A stretch of DNA of 64,000 nucleotides from Anaeromassilibacillus senegalensis (lineage in GTDB: Bacteria; Bacillota; Clostridia; Oscillospirales; Acutalibacteraceae), in assembly GCF_021531715.1 (NCBI RefSeq), contig NZ_JAFBIT010000001.1:682001-746000 (forward strand), in the 5' to 3' direction. The notes beneath the pieces were generated by a model that was not told the DNA's origin, did not search any database, and was given only the letters and a program-made list of their open reading frames with translations. The position numbers were made by a program, and so were the translations under genes. Shown piece by piece: positions 25,903-32,443 of the stretch. Each line of letters opens with the position of its first letter. The first letter of the stretch is position 1.

Positions 25903-26358
25903 ATGGGTACAACACAAATCAGCACGGTCAGCAACATCACGCTCGTGACGCTGCAGGGCAGCCCTGCGACCACCGCGTTTATGGCGGATGTTTTTGAGCG
26001 CATTTCCAAACTGAACATCAACATCGACATGATCTCTATGCCGCCAAACCACGGCGCAAATGCGGGCCTTTCCTTCACAATCTCGGATCACGACCTGATC
26101 GATATTCTGGCTTTTGCAAATACGCTGAAAGCAGAGACAGGCATCAAGGTGATTGTCAGCAGCGTGAATCATAAGATTTCGGTGTATGATCCCCAAATGA
26201 AGAATACGCCCGGTATGGCAGCGCGCGTATTCAGTGCCATCGCTGCAAGTGATGCGGATATCCGCCTGATCACAACCTCGGAGGTGGAAATTTCTCTCCT
26301 CGTGACAGAGGCCGATTACGATACCGTGCTGGAAGCGATTGAAGAAGCTGTAAGCTGA
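25903..26358 (+). CDS. Stand-alone double ACT-domain protein (aspartokinase regulatory-like)
   Basis: A 151-residue protein made only of two ACT-like units. The second half, from VYDPQMKNTPGMAARVF to TTSEVEISLLV, strongly resembles the C-terminal regulatory domains of aspartokinase, but there is no kinase domain. It is 20 bp behind dapB in the lysine-riboswitch operon. It may sense lysine or threonine and act on an aspartokinase encoded elsewhere (inference), or be a free beta-subunit-like module. Confidence 0.85.
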   Translation: MGTTQISTVSNITLVTLQGSPATTAFMADVFERISKLNINIDMISMPPNHGANAGLSFTISDHDLIDILAFANTLKAETGIKVIVSSVNHKISVYDPQMKNTPGMAARVFSAIAASDADIRLITTSEVEISLLVTEADYDTVLEAIEEAVS

Positions 26359-26366
26359 ATAATAAC

Positions 26367-26408
26367 GGGCTCAAACGGGAAATTTCCGCGTTGAGCCCTT
26401 TCTTTTTC
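26367..26408 (+). terminator. Terminator of the asd-dapA-dapB-ACT operon
   Basis: GGGCTCAA (26367-26374) pairs with TTGAGCCC (26391-26398), followed by TTTCTTTTT. Confidence 0.88.
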
Positions 26409-26417
26409 ATTCGGGAC

Positions 26418-26445
26418 TTGATTTTTTCTCAGAATACGATATAAT
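26418..26445 (+). promoter_or_regulatory. Promoter for tRNA-Leu
   Basis: TTGATT (26418-26423) and TATAAT (26440-26445) with a 16-bp spacer end 20 bp before the tRNA. Confidence 0.65.
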
Positions 26446-26465
26446 AAATCAGTCGGTAATTTTAT

Positions 26466-26548
26466 GCGGGTATGGCGGAATTGGCAGACGCGCCAGATTT
26501 AGGTTCTGGTACTTCGGTGTGCAGGTTCAACCCCTGTTACCCGCACCA
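26466..26548 (+). tRNA. tRNA-Leu (anticodon UAG)
   Basis: The acceptor strands GCGGGTA (26466-26472) and TACCCGC (26538-26544) pair fully; the discriminator A is 26545 and CCA is encoded. The anticodon stem CCAGA/TCTGG encloses TTTAGGT, giving UAG. A long variable arm (TACTTCGGTGT) marks a class II tRNA. AT-rich accessory DNA begins just downstream. Confidence 0.96.
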
Positions 26549-26551
26549 AAT

Positions 26552-26600
26552 AAGAACGAAAGTTATGATACCATTGGTATTGCAACTTTCGTTCTTTTTC
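26552..26600 (+). terminator. Terminator after tRNA-Leu
   Basis: AAGAACGAAAGTT and AACTTTCGTTCTT enclose a second stem ATACC/GGTAT; TTTTCTTTTT follows. Confidence 0.85.
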
Positions 26601-26770
26601 TTTTTGCAAAAATCCTTGTTCCATAAGCCTTTTCGGCTTTTCTACATAAAAGATAAGTTTCAGCGTGGAAAATTTTTACCGCTCTTCGCTCTTTGAAAAA
26701 CTGTAAAAAAGACGGAATTACGAACCTAAATACCACAATGAAACTATTCTCAAAATAGATTTGTTTCATT

Positions 26771-26863
26771 ATGGAGAAAAATTTCAGCGTAACGGTACAC
26801 AAAGACAACAGAATAACATTCCGATTTAAGAACGGAACGGACATCGAGGTTGGGGTTGAATAA
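26771..26863 (+). CDS. Possible 30-residue peptide
   Basis: A short frame from ATG 26771 ends at TAA 26863. It encodes a charged 30-mer (MEKNFSVTVHK...), with alternating hydrophobic/charged residues suggesting one beta hairpin. The terminator at 26852-26876 overlaps its end, as for genuine small genes, but I see no Shine-Dalgarno. It may be the tail of a decayed gene. Confidence 0.3.
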   Translation: MEKNFSVTVHKDNRITFRFKNGTDIEVGVE

Positions 26864-26876
26864 ACCCCGCCTTTTT
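26852..26876 (+). terminator. Intrinsic terminator near the left edge of the accessory region
   Basis: GGGGTT and AACCCC enclose a five-base loop, then GCC and six T. Confidence 0.65.
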
Positions 26877-26884
26877 TGTTTGGG

Positions 26885-26913
26885 TTGAAAAATTCATAAT
26901 TTTGTGGTATAAT
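26885..26913 (+). promoter_or_regulatory. Promoter reading into the mobile element
   Basis: TTGAAA (26885-26890) and TATAAT (26908-26913) are 17 bp apart. The predicted +1 is about 65 bp left of the element's left inverted repeat, so the transcript would enter towards tnpV. Confidence 0.55.
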
Positions 26914-26986
26914 CTGCTCGGAAAATAAGAATTTGAAATCTCAAAATTTATAGGTGGTTATGCCATCTCATAGGGAATTAATAAAG

Positions 26987-27003
26987 TCCTCCAAAACCGT
27001 TGA
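26987..27003 (+). repeat. Left terminal inverted repeat of the element
   Basis: TCCTCCAAAACCGTTGA matches the reverse complement of the right-end copy at 33831-33847 in 15 of 17 positions. Confidence 0.7.
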
Positions 27004-27063
27004 AAATAAAGGATTTTTCGCAATCTGCTCACCTTATCCCTTTATACGATTTTACACGATTTT

Positions 27064-27104
27064 ACCCTTGCTCCGAAAGATTATAAGGGCAAAAGCAAGG
27101 GCAA
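27064..27104 (+). repeat. Left arm-type repeat (AAGGGCAA motif)
   Basis: ACCCTTGCT, then TAAGGGCAAAAGCAAGGGCAA, closely match the block at 33749-33786. Each block has paired AAGGGCAA copies and an inverted CCCTTG, as expected of integrase arm-binding sites or end-recognition sites. Confidence 0.6.
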
Positions 27105-27190
27105 GAAAAACTGATAACAAGATATAACAGAGTGTGGCAATCGGGAAGCTGTGATGTATGTGCGAATATATTATTTTGGAGGATTACATA

Positions 27191-27571
27191 ATGGAAAAGT
27201 ACATTTATAACGAGCAAAACGGTCTTTGGTATGAGTTGCAGGGTGATTATTACATTCCTTGTTTGGAATTACCCGCCGAAAAAGAAGAAAGGCATATCGG
27301 CGTATGGGGACAGCGGCATTTACGGTATATCCGTGAACACAAGAGAGTGTTTTACACAAATCTGCTGACAAGCGGTAAACTGCAATCCCACCTTGCCGAT
27401 ATTGAAGAACAGGCAGAGAATATGTACAACCGCTTGATTGAGGAAATGGCAGAAAGGCAGGGCGTGACAGAAACACTCAAAGCCGAGCAGCCTATGGAAT
27501 GGATTGGCTTGATGAATAACATCCAAGCCTGTGCAAGAGAGGTTGTCAACAACGAATTGATTTACGCATAA
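27191..27571 (+). CDS. tnpV: TnpV-type transposon protein
   Basis: A 126-residue protein with an NGLWYELQGDYYIP opening and a helical tail (LADIEEQAENMYNRLIEEMAERQGVTE...), matching the TnpV proteins carried by many clostridial integrative elements. Function is not established. Start at 27191 follows TTGGAGGAT with good spacing; an earlier in-frame ATG at 27158 lacks it. A strong terminator lies 11 bp after the stop. Confidence 0.85.
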   Translation: MEKYIYNEQNGLWYELQGDYYIPCLELPAEKEERHIGVWGQRHLRYIREHKRVFYTNLLTSGKLQSHLADIEEQAENMYNRLIEEMAERQGVTETLKAEQPMEWIGLMNNIQACAREVVNNELIYA

Positions 27572-27581
27572 TTGAAGATAG

Positions 27582-27616
27582 GGCGAAGATACTTTCAACG
27601 GTATCTTCGCCTTTTG
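27582..27616 (+). terminator. Terminator after tnpV
   Basis: GGCGAAGATAC (27582-27592) pairs exactly with GTATCTTCGCC (27601-27611), then TTTT. Confidence 0.9.
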
Positions 27617-27820
27617 TCCGTCTATGTGGTTGTAGCACTTTTAGGTGCCAAATTCCTTGCTATTCAAGGCTTTTTAGGGTTTGTTTTTCGGGTGGTAATG
27701 GTTTTATATTGCCTACTCAGTTTTGACGGATATGTGCGTTACACTTTTATGGGCAATATCTACCACACGAGTAGCCGGCTAAAATTTTCTTTGGCAGATA
27801 TGCCAATTTCTCGAAAACTA
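27617..27820. other. Intergenic AT-rich segment after tnpV
   Basis: About 200 bp between the tnpV terminator and the promoter of the structured RNA. A TTG-initiated open frame crosses it and would encode a hydrophobic stretch, but it has no ribosome site and runs through the terminator. I see no gene. Confidence 0.5.
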
Positions 27821-27849
27821 TTGAAATATCAAGAGAAATCCTGTATAAT
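27821..27849 (+). promoter_or_regulatory. Promoter of the structured RNA
   Basis: TTGAAA (27821-27826) and TATAAT (27844-27849) with a 17-bp spacer. The expected +1 (7 nt after the -10) is G27856, the first base of the RNA's closing stem. Confidence 0.75.
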
Positions 27850-27855
27850 ATTTCC

Positions 27856-28074
27856 GTCACATAAATCTAATTGAATAATCAGAACACACAGGTATTCTAT
27901 TTTTATAGGGGTACTATACCCTTTTGTACATCTATCTGCGAATTTGGCAAAAATGCAAGTTCCTTTACGATGGATGTACGGTGCGATACCTGTTCTGAGT
28001 AGATTTGTGTGACAGCAATCGGAGTTTGCATTTTTCGGTGTGTGCAGCTTCGGTTGCACACACTTTTTTATTTT
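27856..28074 (+). ncRNA. Unidentified ~219-nt structured RNA with pseudoknot
   Basis: P1 pairs 27856-27869 with 28000-28013 (14 bp, one G-U). P2 pairs CAGAAC (27880-27885) with 27992-27997 and AGGTAT (27890-27895) with ATACCT (27986-27991). Inside are hairpins GGGTA/TACCC (27909-27921) and GTACATC/GATGTAC (27926-27932, 27973-27979). The loop of the latter (27949-27963) pairs over 15 nt, two of them G-U, with 28021-28035 just 3' of P1. A 9-bp hairpin (28038-28063) and T-run end it. A promoter abuts its 5' end. It matches no class I can name; a 6S- or raiA-like RNA or a riboswitch for the lipoprotein gene are alternatives. Confidence 0.75.
28038..28074 (+). terminator. Terminator of the structured RNA, upstream of the lipoprotein gene
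   Basis: GTGTGTGCA (28038-28046) pairs with TGCACACAC (28055-28063) around a GCTTCGGT loop; TTTTTTATTTT follows. The lipoprotein ribosome site begins right after it. Confidence 0.92.
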
Positions 28075-28088
28075 GGAGGGATCAGGAA

Positions 28089-28616
28089 ATGAAGAGATTA
28101 ACCGCAATGATTTTGGCGCTTTGTATGCTTTTTGCATTGTCTGCTTGTGGCAACAACAATTCCACCGCAGATGGCAGCGCATACCCGGAGGATCTGATTA
28201 CGGAAGATTTCAAATATCCTTTGGGAGATACCGGGGCGAAAGTTGCAATACCTGCTGAGCTGGGATTTGAAGCATACGAAAGTGAACTGAATGATTTTTA
28301 CGGTGGTGGCCCCGGCGGTGATTGGAGGATTGTCGTTAACACGGAACCCAAAAGTGACTATCCCGATTACACATTGGCAGTCTATGCCGATTTGAGTGCG
28401 CAAGCCAATGGCAGCGCAATTGAGCAGGATGCCAACGGCAACTACTACTATACATACATCAATGATTCCGACCCCGATAAGATCTATCGTTTTCATACTT
28501 CTGTACGGGAAGGTACAGATATGTTCTACCGGGTATCGTTCTATTGCTTCGACGAATACTGGGAATCGTTCGGCGATAGATTTACCGAGTGGGCTATGAC
28601 AATAGAAGTAGAGTAA
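28089..28616 (+). CDS. Putative lipoprotein, element cargo
   Basis: A 175-residue secreted lipoprotein. A signal peptide (KRLTAMILALCMLFAL) ends in a lipobox S-A-C with the modified Cys at residue 20; a Ser/Thr/Asn linker and one compact beta-rich domain with many Tyr and Asp follow. I do not recognise the domain. GGAGGG at 28075 fixes the start. The only promoter nearby is that of the structured RNA, so expression may need readthrough of its terminator. Confidence 0.85.
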   Translation: MKRLTAMILALCMLFALSACGNNNSTADGSAYPEDLITEDFKYPLGDTGAKVAIPAELGFEAYESELNDFYGGGPGGDWRIVVNTEPKSDYPDYTLAVYADLSAQANGSAIEQDANGNYYYTYINDSDPDKIYRFHTSVREGTDMFYRVSFYCFDEYWESFGDRFTEWAMTIEVE

Positions 28617-28635
28617 TCATTGGAGAGAGTGTAAA

Positions 28636-29460
28636 ATGGCTTTAATAAAATGTTCTGAATGTGGTAGAGAAATATCCGATAAGGCTGCAGCCTGTATACA
28701 TTGCGGCTGCCCCATATCCGCATCCAAACCCACCACCTTTGCTGGTCTCAAAGTGGAACAAACTGGCAATCATACACTCAATGAGTTGTTTGGTAATAAT
28801 TCCTCTGTGCAGTTTACCAAGGAAAACTATATAAAAGTTGAGTTTCAAGCTGTTTTATCCGGATCGGAGGCTGACAGTTCTAAGCAGAGTGTTTTTGTGA
28901 AAGATTTGGGACGAAATGTGGAATTTACAGTCTCAAACTCGATTAAAGTTGGTCAGTCAATCAGAGTGAGGATTCAAACTGAGCAGTACAGCTATATTCT
29001 GTTTGTGGTTGCTTCTATTGCAAAAAAGGAAATCAAACAGACAGCAGCTATCAATGCAGCATCTAATCAAGAAGCCATAACACTCCTTAAAAACTATAAA
29101 CCAAATCTTTTGGTAAGATTCTTCAAAAGCGGTTTTATTGGCAAAGTGATCGGTATGACCATAACCTTCATTGCAATCGGTCGCTTTGGAGATGTTGACC
29201 CTGATGGTTTATTTATTATCGGTGGAATAGGTGTGTTATTGCTATTGATCTGTGGATATTATCCTTTGGCAAATCTCAAACACTATTGCAAAAAGCATCA
29301 TATTGACGAGGCAATTCGCAATGATACTGGCTATATGAATGTTGCGATTTGTACATATAATGCACTGCCAACAAATAAAACGCTTACGTATATTAGAAAA
29401 CTAAACCCTGCTGCAGCGCAAGAAATAGAACGGCAACAAGTTGAAAGAAAAAAGAAATAA
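28636..29460 (+). CDS. Zinc-ribbon membrane protein, element cargo
   Basis: A 274-residue protein. An N-terminal zinc ribbon (CSECGREISDKAAACIHCGCP) has four cysteines; a beta-rich region (about 40-130) follows, then two membrane helices (about 175-220, IGMTITFIAIGRF and FIIGGIGVLLLLICGYYPL) and a basic C-terminal tail. It is 19 bp behind the lipoprotein, so the two are probably co-expressed. Function unknown; similar ribbon-plus-helix proteins are common in Firmicutes. Confidence 0.85.
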   Translation: MALIKCSECGREISDKAAACIHCGCPISASKPTTFAGLKVEQTGNHTLNELFGNNSSVQFTKENYIKVEFQAVLSGSEADSSKQSVFVKDLGRNVEFTVSNSIKVGQSIRVRIQTEQYSYILFVVASIAKKEIKQTAAINAASNQEAITLLKNYKPNLLVRFFKSGFIGKVIGMTITFIAIGRFGDVDPDGLFIIGGIGVLLLLICGYYPLANLKHYCKKHHIDEAIRNDTGYMNVAICTYNALPTNKTLTYIRKLNPAAAQEIERQQVERKKK

Positions 29461-29468
29461 ATCTTCAA

Positions 29469-29508
29469 ACACCCTGCAAGACTTGAAAATCTTGCAGGGT
29501 GTTTCTCT
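29469..29508. terminator. Terminator between the cargo genes and mobL
   Basis: ACACCCTGCAAGA (29469-29481) pairs exactly with TCTTGCAGGGTGT (29490-29502); TTTCTCTG follows. Confidence 0.85.
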
Positions 29509-29575
29509 GTCTATAAGTGTATGTAATCCCGCAAGGCAAGGGTGCTGCCCTGCGGTATAGTTTTCGGTGTTAAAG

Positions 29576-30997
29576 CTATCGTTCTCTGTCACGGGATCGG
29601 TGCTTGGTTTTCTGCTGTCTGCCCTCTGCCTGTAACCGTCTGAGCTGGTCACGGACACTTTCTTTTGCGGGCGGTGCATACCGTTCTTTTTCGGCGGGTC
29701 TGCGGCTTTCCTTGACCTTGCGTTCCCATTCGGCAAGTTCACGGTTGTATTTATCAACTACGGCTTCTGCTTTGCGGTAGGTTGCCATAAAGACCTGCAC
29801 ATCGGGATAACCGTCACTTTTCAGAATATCGGGTAACGCTTCCAGCATAGCGGAGATTTTGGTTTCCGTCTGCTGTATCTGCGTTTCTAATGCCTTTCGC
29901 TCCTTGCTCTTGAATATGCCCTTTATTTCGGCAAGCTGTGCCTTTAGCTTGGGGGCTTCATCCTGCAAGCTGCGGATTTCTCTTGCCCTGTCCTGCACTC
30001 GTATCATCAGCTTTTGCATTGTGCGGAACTCTGCCATATCCATATTGAGCACCGGCTTGGGCGGTAGTGCCGTCTGCCGTATCAAATTCTGCAACAGTTC
30101 CTTTGCCCTGCCTACGATACTGCGGAATAGGTTGGGCAGCCATCCATTTGACTTAATGTACTGACTTGCTTTTTGGTGGATCTCCTCTTTCTTGATTTCC
30201 AGTATCTTTGTTTCTTCAATCCCCGAAATGAGTGCCATATCCGCCGTTCTGTTCCATTCCTGTCTTGCGGCATTGTCGGCTTCAATTTCTGCGGCTTTGG
30301 GATTGTTCTTGCCGATTTTCTTTGTCGGCAGGTAAATACTGTCGGGGTCAAACACCTTTAGGTGCTGTTCGGGATCGGAAATATGCCGATTGATAAGGTC
30401 GGTATAATTCCTTTTGACTTCATCCAAAAACGGCTCGCTTTTGAAACGGTCATCTTTTACTGTGAAAAGGTGCTGTTCATAAATGCCGCCTTTGGGGATG
30501 ACGGTGCAACCCTCACGGACTTTGCCGCTTTCATCGGTGATCTCTTTCTTGGTGCGCACACGCTTGCCCGTTTCATCGTAGAATACGCTTCGGGTGGCAA
30601 TCTTTATATCCGGCTCGGCAAGTAACCGCCGTTCGCTGAATATGAGGTGGATGTGGTAATTGGTCTTTCTCTTGTTATGGTGGAGAGCAGATACACATTC
30701 CACATTGTACCGTCTGCGAAAATCCTCGGTGAAATCTTCAAGCACCTGTTGCGGCTCGAAGGTGGTGTAAACTTCGGGCAAGGCGATTATCAGCTCCCTT
30801 GCTTCAATACACTGTCCCGGTGTGTTGCTCCGCTTAAATTCCTGCTGACACTCTTTTGCAAGATTGCTCCAAAAGGTATTGTTTGCGGTGCGGTAGGTGG
30901 CATAGAGGTTTTCCTGTCTTGCGTGGCTTGTAATATACGATATTCTTCCCTTGACATTGGACAGCTTTGACATCTGTATAAAGCTGTGGCGTGTCAT
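29576..30997 (-). CDS. mobL: MobA/MobL family relaxase
   Basis: A 473-residue relaxase that would nick oriT and pilot DNA to a recipient. The N-terminal catalytic domain starts MTRHSFIQMSKL; the metal-binding histidine motif lies in NYHIHLIFSER. The C-terminal half is a long charged coiled coil (from about residue 330) with an Arg/Lys-rich end. CGGAGATG precedes the ATG. No other transfer genes are present. Confidence 0.92.
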   Translation of the reverse strand: MTRHSFIQMSKLSNVKGRISYITSHARQENLYATYRTANNTFWSNLAKECQQEFKRSNTPGQCIEARELIIALPEVYTTFEPQQVLEDFTEDFRRRYNVECVSALHHNKRKTNYHIHLIFSERRLLAEPDIKIATRSVFYDETGKRVRTKKEITDESGKVREGCTVIPKGGIYEQHLFTVKDDRFKSEPFLDEVKRNYTDLINRHISDPEQHLKVFDPDSIYLPTKKIGKNNPKAAEIEADNAARQEWNRTADMALISGIEETKILEIKKEEIHQKASQYIKSNGWLPNLFRSIVGRAKELLQNLIRQTALPPKPVLNMDMAEFRTMQKLMIRVQDRAREIRSLQDEAPKLKAQLAEIKGIFKSKERKALETQIQQTETKISAMLEALPDILKSDGYPDVQVFMATYRKAEAVVDKYNRELAEWERKVKESRRPAEKERYAPPAKESVRDQLRRLQAEGRQQKTKHRSRDRER

Positions 30998-31022
30998 AAA
31001 TCATCTCCGTTCTGTGTTGTAA

Positions 31023-31255
31023 AAGTGCGTTCTCATTTTGCAACCGACTTGTCGGTTGCGGCTGTTTCGGCAGCAAGTGCTGACGGAACTGCCAACGAAA
31101 ATTGCGGTAGCAATTTTCTCTGTATCATAGCGGCGGTTATGCCGACAAGCTGTGATACAGGCTCCCCGCAGGGGCGAAATACCTCTTGAACAAATCGTAG
31201 ATTTGTGCGAGGGGTGTATTTCGCTCTCAAACGCCGAGGGCTTAGGGTTACTTTC
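31023..31255. other. Probable oriT region upstream of mobL
   Basis: Between the divergent ends of mobL and the excisionase lies a dense set of inverted repeats: GCAACCGA/TCGGTTGC, AAAATTGC/GCAATTTT around GGTA, TGTATCA/TGATACA, and CGAAATAC/GTATTTCG. oriT typically sits next to the relaxase gene and has such repeats. I cannot point to the nick site. Confidence 0.5.
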
Positions 31256-31273
31256 CGAAAAGAGAATGGATTG

Positions 31274-31489
31274 TCATTCCACTCTGCGGACATCATCGGG
31301 CTTCAGAAGATTTCTTCCCTGATTGACCGTCAGAAACCGTTCCAGCGTGTCCCTGCGGATAATGGTCTTGCGCCCCACTTTGAGGACGGGCAGCTTTCCC
31401 CATTCCACCAGCTTCCGCATGGTGTTCCTGCCGATACCCGTACATTCTGCGGCTTCCTCTATGGTAAGTCCCATTTTGACTGCGCTCAT
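31274..31489 (-). CDS. xis: Excisionase-type helix-turn-helix protein
   Basis: A 71-residue DNA-binding protein with a MerR/Xis-like winged helix (LTIEEAAECTGIGRNTMRKLVEWGKLPVLKVGRKTIIRRDTLERFL). Such proteins direct tyrosine integrases towards excision. AAAGGAGGTTGATAG before the ATG is a very strong ribosome site. Its promoter carries several copies of a TTGCAAAATNNGTAT operator shared with the divergent Xre gene. Confidence 0.88.
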   Translation of the reverse strand: MSAVKMGLTIEEAAECTGIGRNTMRKLVEWGKLPVLKVGRKTIIRRDTLERFLTVNQGRNLLKPDDVRRVE

Positions 31490-31507
31490 TCTATCAACCT
31501 CCTTTTA

Positions 31508-31646
31508 GAATACTCATTTTGCAACTACTGTTTTATCATTATACTTATTCTGCCATCTCTTGTCAACCTATTTTGCAACCATTCATAGTTTATTTACAAC
31601 TTTTATTGAGATAAAGGTTGCAAAATAAGTATCATCGTGTTATACT
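31508..31646. promoter_or_regulatory. Divergent xis/xre promoters with repeated operators
   Basis: Minus-strand xis promoter: TTGACA at 31561-31566 and TATAAT at 31538-31543, 17 bp apart. Plus-strand xre promoter: TTGCAA at 31618-31623 and TATACT at 31641-31646, 17 bp. A TTGCAAAATRAGTAT-like motif occurs at 31508-31525, 31541-31554 (degenerate), 31568-31579 and 31618-31633, and again at 31033-31045 near mobL. The copies overlap promoter elements, as for a repressor. Confidence 0.75.
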
Positions 31647-31670
31647 GATACCAGTCAGGAGGTGAACACC

Positions 31671-32336
31671 TTGAAAAAAGAAACCACATTCACCGCAAAA
31701 CAGGTCGGTAGGAGGATTAAGGAACGCCGCACAGAGTTAAACATTACCATGCCGGAACTCGGCAGGCGTGTGGGCGTGAACAAATCCACCATTCAGCGGT
31801 ACGAAGCGGACGGGGTTGATCCGAAGCGCACAATGGTTATCAACGGTCTTGCGGAAGCGTTGCTCACAACTCCCGAATGGCTGACAGGTCTTTCCGATGA
31901 TAAGGAATATGACACCTATACTCTCTGCCAGCGGGATATTGAGGAACACATCAAGAAGTATCTGGACACAGTTTCCCATACGGTAAAGGGCGAGCCGCAC
32001 CAGCAGCTTCTCACGACATTTCTCGGCAAGATGGTTGACCTGTATACGGTTATGACCTGCTACTTTGCTGACGCTATGGAGGAAGTTGACCGTGTGGCGG
32101 AGGACAAGGGGCTGAAAGAGTCTCTTGGACGGTACGCCATAGAGTCCGGGGCAATCATGGAACAGGTGTACCGCAAGAAGATGGAAGTACCGATTGAGGA
32201 TATGAAACGGTTTTTAGACGGGATTTTACATATCCACGATGAGGGGCGCACAAGAATGTCGATGGGCGCACTTTTCGGGATAGTGGAGGAAGCCGAAGAA
32301 AGGCTTTCCGAAAAAGAAAATTCCGTGGCACCTTGA
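31671..32336 (+). CDS. Xre-family transcriptional regulator of the element
   Basis: A 221-residue regulator with an N-terminal Cro/C1-type HTH (residues ~10-65: IKERRTELNITMPELGRRVGVNKSTIQRYE) and a helical C-terminal region. I choose TTG at 31671 because AGGAGG is optimally placed, while the GTG at 31662 overlaps that site. It is probably the switch repressor for xis, mobL and itself, through the repeated operators (inference). Confidence 0.87.
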   Translation: MKKETTFTAKQVGRRIKERRTELNITMPELGRRVGVNKSTIQRYEADGVDPKRTMVINGLAEALLTTPEWLTGLSDDKEYDTYTLCQRDIEEHIKKYLDTVSHTVKGEPHQQLLTTFLGKMVDLYTVMTCYFADAMEEVDRVAEDKGLKESLGRYAIESGAIMEQVYRKKMEVPIEDMKRFLDGILHIHDEGRTRMSMGALFGIVEEAEERLSEKENSVAP

Positions 32337-32443
32337 CAAGTAAAGACGCCAGTTGACTTTCACTGGCGGAAGTGACACAATTACTTTACGCACACCATAT
32401 GTCACAGTCCCAATTGCCACGGATAGAAAGGAGTTTTTTATCT

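Noticed and set aside
27572-27874. A TTG-initiated 100-codon hydrophobic frame after tnpV
   Set aside because: It has no ribosome site, starts on the tnpV stop and runs straight through the tnpV terminator and the promoter of the structured RNA.
27856-28074. Identity of the structured RNA as 6S RNA
   Set aside because: 6S is one long hairpin with a symmetric central bubble. Here there is a three-way junction and a long pseudoknot, and the location is inside a mobile element.
31033-31296. An 87-codon minus-strand frame upstream of mobL
   Set aside because: It covers the inverted-repeat-rich candidate oriT and overlaps xis; no ribosome site or recognisable protein.
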